This document shows positions 35,760-45,679 of a DNA stretch of 64,000 nt, piece by piece. Under the pieces are notes generated by a model. That model worked only from the letters and a program-made list of their open reading frames with translations. It was not told the origin of the DNA and searched no databases. Positions within the stretch are counted from its first letter, which is position 1. Each line of letters opens with the position of its first letter. Position numbers and translations under genes: made by a program. Source of the stretch: Dipteris shenzhenensis (taxonomy: Eukaryota; Polypodiophyta; Polypodiopsida; Gleicheniales); the NCBI GenBank assembly GCA_047967505.1, contig CM106539.1; one strand, 5' to 3'.

Positions 35760-35986
35760 TACCTCGATCGAGGTTTATGACCGCGATGTGCGAGGCATAG
35801 AATACCTCGATCGAGGTTTATGACCTGCGTGAGGCATAGAATACCTCGATCGAAGTATATGACCGTGGGGCATAGAGTACCTCGATCGAGGTTTATGACC
35901 TGCATGAGGCATTGAATACCTCGATCGAGGTATATGACCTAGGCATAGCATACCTTGATCGAGGTTTATGACCACGATCGAGGTAT
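35760..35986. repeat. TACCTCGATCGAGGTA palindrome array (left cluster, six copies plus half)
   Basis: Copies of the 16 bp self-complementary word, some ending GGTT or with one change, start at 35760, 35803, 35842, 35878, 35917 and 35951, with a half copy at 35975-35986. Spacing is 34-43 bp. Spacers share GAGGCATAGA before and TATGACC after each copy, so the unit is a tandem repeat of about 39 bp. Confidence 0.92.
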
Positions 35987-36231
35987 TTGGAGGTAAAAAA
36001 CTGGAATAAAATCAAACGATGCAAAGATTCGAAATTAACGTTGGATTCCAGCCAATTAGTTTCAATCTTAGCACCTTCTCCACCAATAATAATCAAGAGC
36101 AATCTAAGAGCAATCTAGTGGATGAGTTGAGGCTCTCTATAAGAGACCACGTTTTGGTTCATTTCACCCATTCTTAGCCATTCTTGCCTCCCCATCACTT
36201 TGTCACACCTTCCATCCTACTTTCATTGAGA

Positions 36232-37304
36232 ATGGGTTCTCAAAGCCGTAGAGCTAGTAGATGTGAAAGATGTAGCAACCCCCCCCAAATCTCATTGATG
36301 AGGAGCGCAAGCGGAAGGCTCGTGAGCGCAAGAGAGCCTCTAGAGCTAAAGCTCCCACCTCCACCTCCACCCCCACCCCCACCCCCACCCCCACCTCCAT
36401 TGTCCCCCCCTCCACATCCTCATCCGCTCCCCTACCTCCAATCTCCGCCCTTCCCCTAGCCACCTACATTTTGGCCTCCACCTCTACCTCTTCCCCCTCC
36501 ACCCTCCACCCTCCCCCTCCCCCTCCCCCCCTTCCTCTTGGTGCTTCCCTTCCCCCCTCCACCCTACCATCTCCCATTGATCCCCTTGCCCCACCTTGTA
36601 GCAGCAGTGTTGCTTCACGACGTGACTTGCCGAGGTCCACTATCCGTCATCGTACTAGCAAGATTGTGCAGTCTTTTTTTAGTGACCTCACGCTAGCTTC
36701 GCAATCTGCTCTTCTCACGTCCCTGATTGATCACCCTGACTTGGTAGAGTGTAGAGGCTTGCTGGTCTTGGTGCACGTAGAGATAGGTTTGTATGTAGCG
36801 AGGTCCTTAGCAGTGTTCGATGTTGCTATGCTTCTATTAAGCATAGGAACTCCAGTGATGCCTTGGCAGCATGTCATGCTATTGTGGTTGCCATTAGTAG
36901 ACCTCATATGATAGGCCATGTGCGTACCGCTTCACATCTTCTTTAGATTGCACCGCGCACATTGCGAGCAGGCATTGCGAGCAGGCATGATTAGGAGGCA
37001 GAGTCTAGAGGATAGTGAGACTGATGCTCTTTGGGCTTCGAGTGGTCATGTACCTCGCAGCGATCGATTGTTGGATGATTCCACTAGGTCCTTCATACAA
37101 CAGTTTTGGGAAAAGCATTGCAGAGCATCCCTGGTGTTCAAGAAGGCATTGTGGAAGAGGGTGTCACGTGGTGTGTACATTGAGCATGGTGCATGTTTTT
37201 TGGAGTGTACCCAGACTGAGTTGTACACTCAGTTTGTAGAGGCACACCCGGAGTTCAGGATTAGGCAGAGGTCATTTGAGCGATGCAGGCCATGGTTTGT
37301 GTGA
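36232..37304 (+). pseudogene. proline-rich N-terminal part of the DDE-like family protein, frameshifted
   Basis: ATG at 36232 opens MGSQSRRASRCERCSNPP. A frameshift leads to a very basic stretch (RKRKARERKRASRAK) and then a long Pro/Ser/Thr tract encoded by CCACCC/CCCCTCC repeats (36350-36590). The frame 36471-36911 continues with SKIVQSFFSDLTLASQSALL. After a further shift, 36985-37304 encodes a folded-looking segment (FWEKHCRASLVFKKALWKRV, HPEFRIRQRSFERC). A 13 bp direct duplication (CATTGCGAGCAGG) sits at about 36960. Basic and Pro-rich N-termini followed by a nuclease core are usual in transposases; that role here is inferred. Confidence 0.5.
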
Positions 37305-37343
37305 TGCTCTCAGGAGCGTGACACATGCTTTTTTCACTACCAT

Positions 37344-38738
37344 GTGGATTTTGGATTGATGTATGACGTATTCTGTTCCCTTGATGGTCATAGGGGAGTG
37401 GTTCCTACTAGCCCTCGTGACTTCATTCATTCCATATTGTGTACACGAGATGGCGATGCTTTATTCCACTCCCTTGATTGTGTGGAAGGCAGGTGTACTT
37501 TGTGTGGTGACTTTGCTAGAGTGCCACGAGTTGCACTAGATACTTGTGATGTGCAGATGGTTCGTTGGCAGCAGTATGAGTACAGTACCTTGACATTAGA
37601 TGGTGGTGCACAGTCAAGGAGGTTGCAGCTTGTGGGGTACAGTACCTTGACATTAGATGGTGGTGCACAGTCAAGGAGGTTGCAGCTTGTGGGGAAGGAC
37701 ACACCACGTGTTGTATTCATTGATAGTTTTCGAGGAAAGCTGTACCGCTACATACGCCACTCGCACACTGCGAAGTGGGAGGATCGTCAGTTCCGTGCAT
37801 GTTTGAGGACATTTCCTATTAGGGTGGTTGTCTCAATGGTGGACTTTGCGGAGAATTATACCTTTGCACCACAGCATGAGATCCAATTGGAGTATTATTT
37901 CTCTTAACAGGTGACGTGTGATTGAGTTATTGGTTTTTTTATGGCCTCATTATATTGAATTATTTCAATAGTCATATTTTTTTTCAATGCCATATTGCAA
38001 GTTGCTATATTTGTGCACATTAGCTATCGTCATGCACAGGCTCATGTGGATGGCATTGATAGCACCATGGACTCATGCGCCATTGTGCGAGAGTATCACT
38101 TCTACATTAGTGATGATCGATCGCATGATGCCCATTTTGTGCAGCATTGCTTCACTTTGCATGATAGTTTCTTGAGGGATCATGGTGTCACATGGCAGCA
38201 GCGCTGGATCTGGTCAGACGGCTGTGGTGGTCAGTTCAAATCTGCTAGACACTTTTATTGGTTCTGCAGATGGCACCGTGAGACAGGCATTCCGATCACA
38301 TGGAGCTACTTCGAGACATGGCACGGTAAGGGAGAGCACGATGGTGCAGGTGCTTGCGTGAAGCGTGCTTTGCATCGATACCAGTTGCGTCACAGTGCCG
38401 ATCGCTTCAAGGATGCACATGATGTGGTGCGGTGGTGCAGCCAACACTTATCCACTAATGCTATCTCCTCATTTCAGTCGCATGACGATAGGGTGGTGAG
38501 CCGGTATTTTTGGTGCATGGACATTGGGAGTCTTGATCGGTCTAGGCCTTTTGATTGTCGTTCAGTGTCTGGCACTCTTGATTTCCATTCCATCAGGAGC
38601 AAAGGTGAGTCTCACCCCACGATCTTTTCTCGACGGTTTGCATGTTTTTGCTCTGCATGCATTGATGATGATTGGGGAGGGTGCTCCATGATACCATGGG
38701 CCGATCCATGGGCACGGCGAGTGCTTTCTCCCTTCTAG
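37344..38738 (+). pseudogene. DDE-like nuclease core (candidate transposase), interrupted
   Basis: The frame 37344-37907 carries a Cys-rich module FHSLDCVEGRCTLCG (residues 41-55), then MVDFAENYTF with an Asp at codon 37842. It stops at 37905-37907. After 88 bp, possibly a decayed intron, the frame 37995-38738 reads VAIFVHISYR, YHFYISDDRSHD, IWSDGCGGQFKSARHFYWF (Asp at 38217) and ETWHGKGEHDGAGACVKRAL (38313-38372). The spacing of VDFAEN, SDGC and HGKGxxDG with acidic residues is what is expected of an RNase H-fold DDE enzyme, as in an uncharacterised eukaryotic family with these motifs. Exact superfamily unassigned. Confidence 0.6.
37580..37693 (+). repeat. 57 bp exact tandem duplication, in frame
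   Basis: 37580-37636 and 37637-37693 are identical, adding 19 residues (YSTLTLDGGAQSRRLQLVG) to the protein without shifting the frame. It lies between the Cys-rich module and the DFAENY motif. Confidence 0.95.
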
Positions 38739-38739
38739 C

Positions 38740-39116
38740 CTTGGGAGGAGGTACATGATGATCAGGATGCAGGATTCAGTTGCTCTAGAGATTATGTCCA
38801 GCTTACAGATATGTTGCATATTGGTGATATCTTCGCGGTTATTGCTTCGGAGGGGATTAAACTTTGCACGGCTCTTAGGCTACCTTAGATGTACATCCAT
38901 GCAAGATTTGGTCTCCAACTGATTTGGTATGCACCATGTGGAAGATATAATGCATACATCCACGCAAGATTTGGTCTCCAACTGATTTCGTATGTGCCAC
39001 GTGGAAGGTATAATCCCTACTAGTGACTATGTATGAAAAATGGCAAGCATTGATATATACGAAATTCAATATGATATTCAAAATGATAAAGTTCATAGCA
39101 CGAGAGAGCTCTAGAA

Positions 39117-39153
<37 letters not shown>

Positions 39154-39330
39154 AGACCTTATACTTGAACACATATCTAAAATTCAAAATCATACTCCTA
39201 ATCAAGGAGTACATAAATAATTTTCGTTATGTAAATAGATTATAAGTCATATTGAATAGAATATTATTTTCAGTACCCAAATAGAATATTAATTTTCATG
39301 TGTTTTTTTTGTGCATGCGCTAGCCAGCGC
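38740..39330. other. non-coding gap within the DDE/RING locus
   Basis: 38894-39019 is a 63 bp unit repeated twice (CATCCATGCAAGATTTGG). 39115-39156 is a (GA)n microsatellite. No gene. Confidence 0.7.
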
Positions 39331-39331
39331 A

Positions 39332-39775
39332 CAGGTTCTGGCACCACTGTTCGTATGCAGATAGCAATTTTGAGACCTGAGATGAGGGCACTACAGGATG
39401 CTAGGGCACCCCTCACTTGGTTGCGAGTCTAGATTTAGTCATTGATGCTCTGGGTCAATTGGACGTAGTTGAGGACATTGTGGATACCTTTCAAACACAG
39501 GATGAGGCAGAGATCACTGGTCATGGCTTGGATTGGAGAGCCATTCGAGAGTTGTTTGAGCGTGAGTCACCTCACAGGCACGCCTTAGAGGATATGTTTT
39601 GGGATGGTCACACTGAGGCGATGCGACCACGATCAGGGCTGCCCTTTCATATTTTACGTTGTAGGCACCCCATCATAGCAGCACACATTTATCCGAGATA
39701 TCTTGCTGCGAATGGTGGTCAATTGCCTTACAACCGTCAGATAGCCAGGTCATTTGCCATGTAGCTATACACCGA
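39332..39775 (+). pseudogene. conserved-looking segment upstream of the RING protein
   Basis: From about 39355 one frame reads MQIAILRPEMRALQDARAPL and meets a stop. After a one-base shift the frame at 39417 continues LVIDALGQLDVVEDIVDTFQ and PFHILRCRHPIIAAHIYPRY to a stop at 39762-39764. Composition is protein-like and it lies between the DDE core and the RING protein, but the domain is not recognised. Confidence 0.35.
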
Positions 39776-39910
39776 GTTTGTGCTTGGTCATCGGGTAGAC
39801 TACCTTAGTACCCGCAGGAGTGCAGGACATGGTAGGATGGGGTGTCATGAGCGTTAGACTGTCGGTGTCGACGCGAAGCGCCAGAGCTGAACACTATCCC
39901 TACACCGGCA

Positions 39911-40689
39911 TTGCGAGCTGTTGGAGGATGGATTAGGGGGGATGTTTATTCAGTGGCATCATCCTTGTATGACATGGTCTTTGCCCTATCGAGATCACTT
40001 TTGATTCCACCTCCCCCACCTCCCACATCTATGGAGCCTCCCACATCTACACCACCTCCCACATCTACATCGTCTCAGCACGAGTTGGAGACTCGAGATG
40101 CACGGATTGCAGAGTTGGAGGCATTGTTGGTTGAGTCTAGGGATGAGGTTAGTTATTCTGATTATTTTTGTTTATTTTTTTGTTGCGTGTTTTGAACTGA
40201 AGTTTTTTGGTTAATTCTCACCATATACGCGACATGTTTGCATTGCAGGCACATCTATTGCAACAGGATATGGAGTCTCATGTACGACTGTTGGAGGTAG
40301 ATTTGGAGGAGCAGAGGATTCGGACACGCATAGCGTACCATCAAGCGGAGCACTATATTTTGCAGTTGAGACATATTAGTTGTGATCCATCTCGCCATAG
40401 GATCGACCCCAGCATGGCCCTGTACCCCGCTCCTCCTGTAGATGTGCCGACTAGGACACCCATAGATGCACCAGTCATATCCAGGCCTCCTACTGCCACT
40501 TGCATGCTTTGCCACGAGGAGTTTGACACCGTAGGGTGGTTTGGACTAGGGTGCGGCCACATTGCACATCTCCATTGCATGACCCGCCACATGATGGCAC
40601 GATCAGTGTGCCCTGTATGCTTTGCTGACATTGATGTGGCCACATACATAGGACTAGGCATGGATGATTTGTATCTTGGTCATCGTTAG
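39911..40689 (+). CDS. coiled-coil RING-H2 protein, two exons (possibly decaying)
   Basis: Exon 1 to 40147 (a Pro/Thr tract, then ELETRDARIAELEALLVESR, coiled-coil-like) joins exon 2 from 40249 across a 101 bp GT-AG intron (GAG|GTTAGT, TTGCAG|GCA), phase 0. Exon 2 continues the coil, then a Pro-rich linker, then the RING at 40501-40620: C-x2-C-x13-C-x-H-x2-H-x2-C-x10-C-x2-C, all eight ligands present. RING-H2 proteins are usually E3 ubiquitin ligases. The start codon is uncertain because upstream frames are broken, and a TAG at 40687-40689 may be premature since the same frame continues to 40962. Confidence 0.6.
40148..40248 (+). other. intron of the RING-H2 gene
   Basis: 101 bp, donor GTTAGT, T-rich body, acceptor TTGCAG. 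Removing it joins the two coiled-coil segments in frame. Confidence 0.7.
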
Positions 40690-41160
40690 GCCATTGATCC
40701 ATTTGCCCACGTGGTCTTGACAGAGCACTACAGGGAGGAGGCACAGAGAGCTTTGTTGCAGCAGAAGGGTGCTGATACGTCAGTGGTTGTAGCGTGTATT
40801 CTGCGAAGCTTCTCATATGGTGATTTCATGCCAGGTGACGAGGCACGAGCAGAGGAGGCATGCTGTATTGAGCGAGAGGCAGAGCTTCAGATATCATTGC
40901 AGCAGTGGGTGGAGCAGCAGCTTGGGCGGCGGGGCCGAGACCAGTGTCTTCTCTACATGTAGAGACGATTACTCACGCTGGATTTGAGGCACGAGTATTT
41001 GCAGATGCACAACTTTGGGAGCTGAGACGTGCATACATAGAGGAGGCGAGGGAGGTAGAGATGGTAGTGGTGGCTCGTGCAGCATGCCCTCCTCTTCATC
41101 AGGATGAGGCTGGCCCATCTCATGCAGTCATTGGGATCATCCTATGCACCTACCGGTAGA
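40690..41160 (+). pseudogene. C-terminal helical region after the RING protein, frameshifted
   Basis: In the same frame as the RING exon, 40690-40962 encodes HYREEAQRALLQQKGAD and EEACCIEREAELQISLQQWV. After a frame change, 40905-41159 gives FEARVFADAQLWELRRAYIE. It looks like an Ala/Glu/Arg-rich helical tail, separated from the RING by one stop. Confidence 0.4.
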
Positions 41161-41930
41161 TGGGCCAAATGTGGGCTATGCCTACAACAGTGCTATGTTG
41201 CAAATTCAATTCGTATTTACAATTATTTACAAGTTGTTTACTTTAGAAAGTCGGTTTCTTCAAGCTCATTCTCCTTGTCTATACTACCCACCCTTACTGT
41301 AATTAATAACAAATAGCTTTTGTTCTAGATGCTCCCTTCATTTTTCAAGGCTCTAGACTACCATGGGCTCTACTAGCATGTCAAAGTATGTACCAGAGGT
41401 GTATTTTTGGAAGAGAGATGTAAAGATATTGAGTGATAGAAAGAAAATGTTATGTACAATACACTAAAATGGACTACAAGGAATAGATGCTAACTTGAAA
41501 GATATGACCCAAGGCAAGACCTACATCCTAGAATATTCCACATGAAGGTGGACAAATGCACCTCTCAATAATTGCAAGTGGAAGTCAAATTGCACCTCTA
41601 AACATATGCCAAACTAAAGTAGAATAGCATCTTGAAATGTATAGAATATATAGGAAATGACAATATTTATAGGATAGAGATAGGTTATGGTCATTGAGAT
41701 AACCCTGGTTATACTGCTTGACTTGGAGCATTTGTTGAATGATTGGTTGGCATGACTGGCTCCTAGCTAGTTGGGAATAGCTAAGGCCTTAACTAGATCA
41801 TCTTGCTCCAGCTTGTTAACTCAACCTACTTACTCTACCTAAATTATGAAACAACTCTTAACCAACTATATAATCTATAATATTCCACATAAAGATAGAT
41901 AAATGCACATTGCAATAATTTCTTTTTTTT
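41160..41930. other. intergenic, no gene seen
   Basis: Unique-looking AT-rich sequence between the RING locus and the AT-rich array. Confidence 0.4.
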
Positions 41931-43350
41931 AATAGATGATTTCTAAAAATAAAATTTAAATGTTATATTTAATTAAAAACTTCACTAATTTAAAAAATAA
42001 CATGCAAACTACTTTAATCTCTCTTTTTTTTAATAGATGATTTAAAAAAACAAAATATATACTTTTTGACATTTAAATAAAGACTTCACTAACTTAAATA
42101 ACATAAAAGCTAGCTTAAACTCTTATTTTCTTTTTTTTTAAAAGATGATTTTTAAAACTACTACCAATTTGAAAAATAACATAAAAACTACTTTAATCTC
42201 TCTCTTTTTAAATAGATGATTTTAAAAAACAAAATATATACATTTTCACATTTTAAATAAAAATTATGTAATTAAAAAAATAATTTAAAAAAACTTTAAA
42301 ATGCATTTGAAATTTTGAAATATTTTATAATTAAATTAGATATTCCTATAAACTAAAATAATATAAAAGCTACTTTAAACTCTTATTTATTTTTTTTAAT
42401 AGATGATTTCTAAAAACAAAATTTAAACGTTATATTTAATTAAAAACTTCACTAATTTAAAAAATAACATGCAAACTACTTTGATCTCTTTTTTTTTTAA
42501 TAGATGATTTTAAGAAACAAAATATATACTTTTTAACATTTAAATAAAAACTTCACTAACTTAAATAACATAAAAGCTAGCTTAAACTCTTATTTTCTTT
42601 TTTTTAAAAAGATGATTTTTAAAACTAAAATTTAAACGTTTTTTAATTTAAATAAAAATAGCACTAATTTGAAAAATAACATAAAAACTACTTTAATCTC
42701 TCTTTTTTTTAATAGATGATTTTAAAAAACAAAATATATACATTTTCACATTTTAAATAAAAAATTATGTAATTAAAAAAAATAATTTAAAAAAACTTTA
42801 AAATGCATTTGAAATTTTGAAATATTTTATAATTAAATTAGATATTCCTATAAACTAAAATAATATAAAAGCTACTTTAAACTCTTATTTTCTTTTTTTT
42901 AATAGATGATTTTTAAAAATAAAATTTAAACGTTATATTTAATTCAAAACTTCAGTAATTTAAAAATTAACATAAAAACTACTTTAATCTCTTTTTTTTT
43001 AATAGATGATTTTAAAAAACAAAATATATACTGTTTGACATTTAAATAAAAACTTCACTAACTTAAATAACATAAAAGCTATCTTAAACTCTTATTATTT
43101 TTTTTTTAAAGATGGTTTTTTAAAATAAAATTTTAATGTTTTTTATTTAAATAAAAATAGCACTAATTGAAAAACTAAATTTAATCTCTTTTTTTTAAAT
43201 AGATAATTTTAAAAAACAAAATATATACATTTTCACATTTTAAATAAAAAATTACGTAATTCAAAAAATAATTTAAAAAACTTTAAAATGCATTTGAAAT
43301 TTAGAAATATTTTATAATTAAATTAGATATTCCTATAAACTGAAATTTAA
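41931..43350. repeat. AT-rich higher-order tandem repeat, three copies of about 470-503 bp
   Basis: Superunits begin with AATAGATGATTTCTAAAAA-type text at 41931, 42398 and 42901 (spacing 467 and 503; the first lacks 36 bp). Each is made of about four related subunits opening with a T run, then (A)ATAGATGATTTT(A)AAAA, and ends with TAGATATTCCTATAAACT. No coding capacity. Confidence 0.88.
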
Positions 43351-43569
43351 ATAAATTTTCACCCAAAAAAAAAACTACATTAAAAAAACCTTACATGAAA
43401 TCTCTCACTCCGTCCATCTTCGTCGTTGTCCATCAGTTGTTCTCCGTCGTTGTCGCAATTTCGTCAAGCTCCCACAAATCCGTCGATTTCGATGAGGAGG
43501 AGCTCGATTGAGGTATGAAGAATGAGGGGGGGGGTCCCTCTCTTTATATACAAAAATTTAGGGTTTCAT

Positions 43570-44206
43570 TACCTCGATCGAGGTATTTCACATGCCACAT
43601 ACATATCGATCCATCATACCTCAATCGAGGTATAGACATGCCACGATACCTCGATCGAGGTATTTTACATGCCACATATACATTGCTCCATCATACCTCG
43701 ATACCTCGATCGAGGTATTCGACATGCCCCATACACATCGGTCCATCTATCTCGATCGAGGTATGGACTTGCCACGATACCTTGATCGAGGTATGTCAAC
43801 TGCCAATCGGATGCCACATACCTCGATCGTGGTATCGGACATGCGGCCAAGTCATCAGTCCAGCATACCAAGATCGAGGTTCCTGGACTTGCCACAGTAC
43901 CTCGATCGAGGTATGTCATCTGCCATGTCGGATGGCACATACCTCGATCGAGGTATTTGACAAGATCGAAGTCATCTATCCACGATACCTCGATCAAGGT
44001 ATGTGGACTTGCCACAATACCTCGATCGAGGTATAGCTGGCTTGCCACGATACCTCGATCGAGGTATAGGTGGAATGCCACGAGACCTCGATCGAGGTAT
44101 AGGCTCGGCTCGGCGAAAAAAAGTCTAGGACCTCAATCGAGGTATTGGCTTGGCTCGGTTGTCCTCGTGTGTGAGTTTCATTGGAGATAATACCTTGATC
44201 AAGGTA
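43570..44206. repeat. TACCTCGATCGAGGTA palindrome array (right cluster, about 18 copies)
   Basis: Copies start at 43570, 43617, 43647, 43702, 43748, 43778, 43819, 43866, 43898, 43940, 43986, 44018, 44051, 44084, 44129 and 44191, with half copies such as 43694. Most are exact; variants change one or two bases, often symmetrically (TACCTTGATCAAGGTA at 44191). Spacing alternates near 30-33 and 40-55 bp. Spacers share GGACTTGCCACGA or CATGCCACATA. The same palindrome forms the left cluster at 35.76-35.99 kb, with other spacers. Confidence 0.93.
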
Positions 44207-44263
44207 TTGCACACTGAAGCAAAACCTTTGTATTTTCACTCAAGCGGGTGTCACACTCACCCG

Positions 44264-44288
44264 AAAGTGGACACCCTTAGCTTGCTAC
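44264..44288. repeat. right arm of 25 bp long-range inverted repeat
   Basis: AAAGTGGACACCCTTAGCTT... is the exact reverse complement of 34504-34528, 9.7 kb away. Confidence 0.85.
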
Positions 44289-44346
44289 CTCCTGATTCAT
44301 TATCCACCAGGATTCAAGCCCAAATGGCGAGGGGAACCCCCCCCCA

Positions 44347-44452
44347 CTTGGCATAGCTCATCGGTGAGCTATGCCAAGAGGGATTTAAAAATATTATCTT
44401 CTAAAAAACAAATACCCCTTGCTTGCATAGCACGCCGGCGAGCTATGCCAAG
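44347..44452. repeat. GGCATAGCTC/GAGCTATGCC palindromes (right)
   Basis: CTTGGCATAGCTC...GAGCTATGCCAAG at 44347-44378 and a second hairpin at 44422-44452, joined by AGGGATTTAAAAATATTATC-type text that parallels the linker in the left cluster at 33.64 kb. Both clusters are in the same orientation. Confidence 0.8.
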
Positions 44453-44779
44453 TACGAGACAAAACATTTGCCATGCCAGGAGGGAGGGAAGAAAGAAGTG
44501 GTCAAACAATGTCAATTTGGTGACTTGTAGCCTTTTCGAATGTTAGCGGGCTGTTTTCTTAGGTGTGTAGCCAATGACCAGTGCACCTTTGTATATCTAC
44601 ACATGTTCCACCGCAATGGGATATGCTTCGAACCCATTGCTGTGGGACAAGAAGGTGTTTATGTTTAAATAAGCAAACTCCTAGTAAATTAGGAAATCTC
44701 CTTACCTAGGCAAGAGGGTCTATGGAGTATGCTTGTAGACATTGTGAGTCATGAGGGGGTAGTCATCTTATAGGATTGT

Positions 44780-45270
44780 CCTTCAAAAGTTGCTACCTTT
44801 GCCTCTCTCCTAAGAAGCTATGGCAAATCCAAGGCCCTATCTTTTGGTAGACATGTGCACACCCACATCATTAAGCATAACTATGATCACAACAGATTTT
44901 TAAAGAACTATCTTATTGAAATATATGGAAGCTATGGTAGCATAAACGATGATCGAGCCATGCTTGACTATGCAACTAAGCCCAATCTATACTCATGGAA
45001 ATTTTTTATCAAAAGTACATGGCCAGAATGGGAGTTTGGATGATGCTAGCATTATTTTTAGTAGAATGCCTTGTCGAGACGTTGTCTCTCAAACAACTAT
45101 CATTGTAGCATTTTCTCAGAATGTGCTTTGCAAGGAATCTTTGGATCGATGCATCTTGAAGGAGTCACACAAAATTTTTTAAACCTTGTCTATATCTAGA
45201 TGCATGCACAAGCTTAGAGGCCCTTAACGAGGGCCAAGAGACTCATTTTGCCAACATTAATGACGATTGA
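44780..45270 (+). pseudogene. PLS-type PPR protein fragment
   Basis: The frame from 44780 encodes VATFASLLRSYGKSKALSFG, RHVHTHIIKHNYDHNRFLKN and a further repeat to PNLYSW. After frame changes come LDDASIIFSRMPCRDVV, and finally DACTSLEALNEGQETHFANI ending at the stop 45268-45270. The repeat rhythm (about 31-35 residues, conserved GR-x-VH, DDA-x-x-F-x-x-MP) is that of plant PLS-class PPR proteins, which bind organellar RNA. At least two frameshifts; only about three repeats remain. Confidence 0.75.
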
Positions 45271-45404
45271 TAGAGATGAATTTGAAGTTTGGGCAGAGAG
45301 GTAGGGAGGGAGGAATCTTGACAAAAAGGTAGAGTGTATGGAAGATAATGGAGAGAGAGGTAGCTTGTGGGGAGAATAAACGATAGGGAGCAAGAAGAAA
45401 GACA

Positions 45405-45426
45405 CACACACACACACACACACACA
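45405..45426. repeat. (CA)n microsatellite
   Basis: Eleven CA dinucleotides; produces a spurious Cys/Val-rich frame on the minus strand. Confidence 0.9.
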
Positions 45427-45679
45427 GTCTAAAGGCCCGCTCGCATGGAGGCATAGATAATCCAAGGTTTAGTGTGTGTTTCGAGAAGAGTGATTCTTGG
45501 ACAATGATCATTGATTGGCCAATGCATACCTCATGTGGTGATTTGGCAATTTGTTTGATGCATGCATGGCTTCACATTTGGTGGCATTCCTCATAGTGAT
45601 TGGTGGACTGATGTGTAGACATGCAACACATGGCAATCTCGACCTAGCTTTTCATGGACAAGGTTGTTTCCAAGGCACT

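Noticed and set aside
35318-35800. 160-residue ORF
   Set aside because: Runs through CCACATCA repeats and into the palindrome array; composition (His, Cys, Ser, Thr) follows the repeat, no domain.
36254-36463. Gly/Val-rich minus-strand ORF
   Set aside because: Antisense shadow of the proline tract encoded on the plus strand.
43395-43510. Small ORF (about 37 residues) before the right palindrome array
   Set aside because: ATG-initiated and Ser/Val-rich but too short, no homologue recognised and next to repeats.
43570-44206. CRISPR array
   Set aside because: Regular short repeats with spacers look CRISPR-like, but the repeat is a complete palindrome with irregular, partly repeated spacers, there are no cas genes and the context is a plant nuclear genome.
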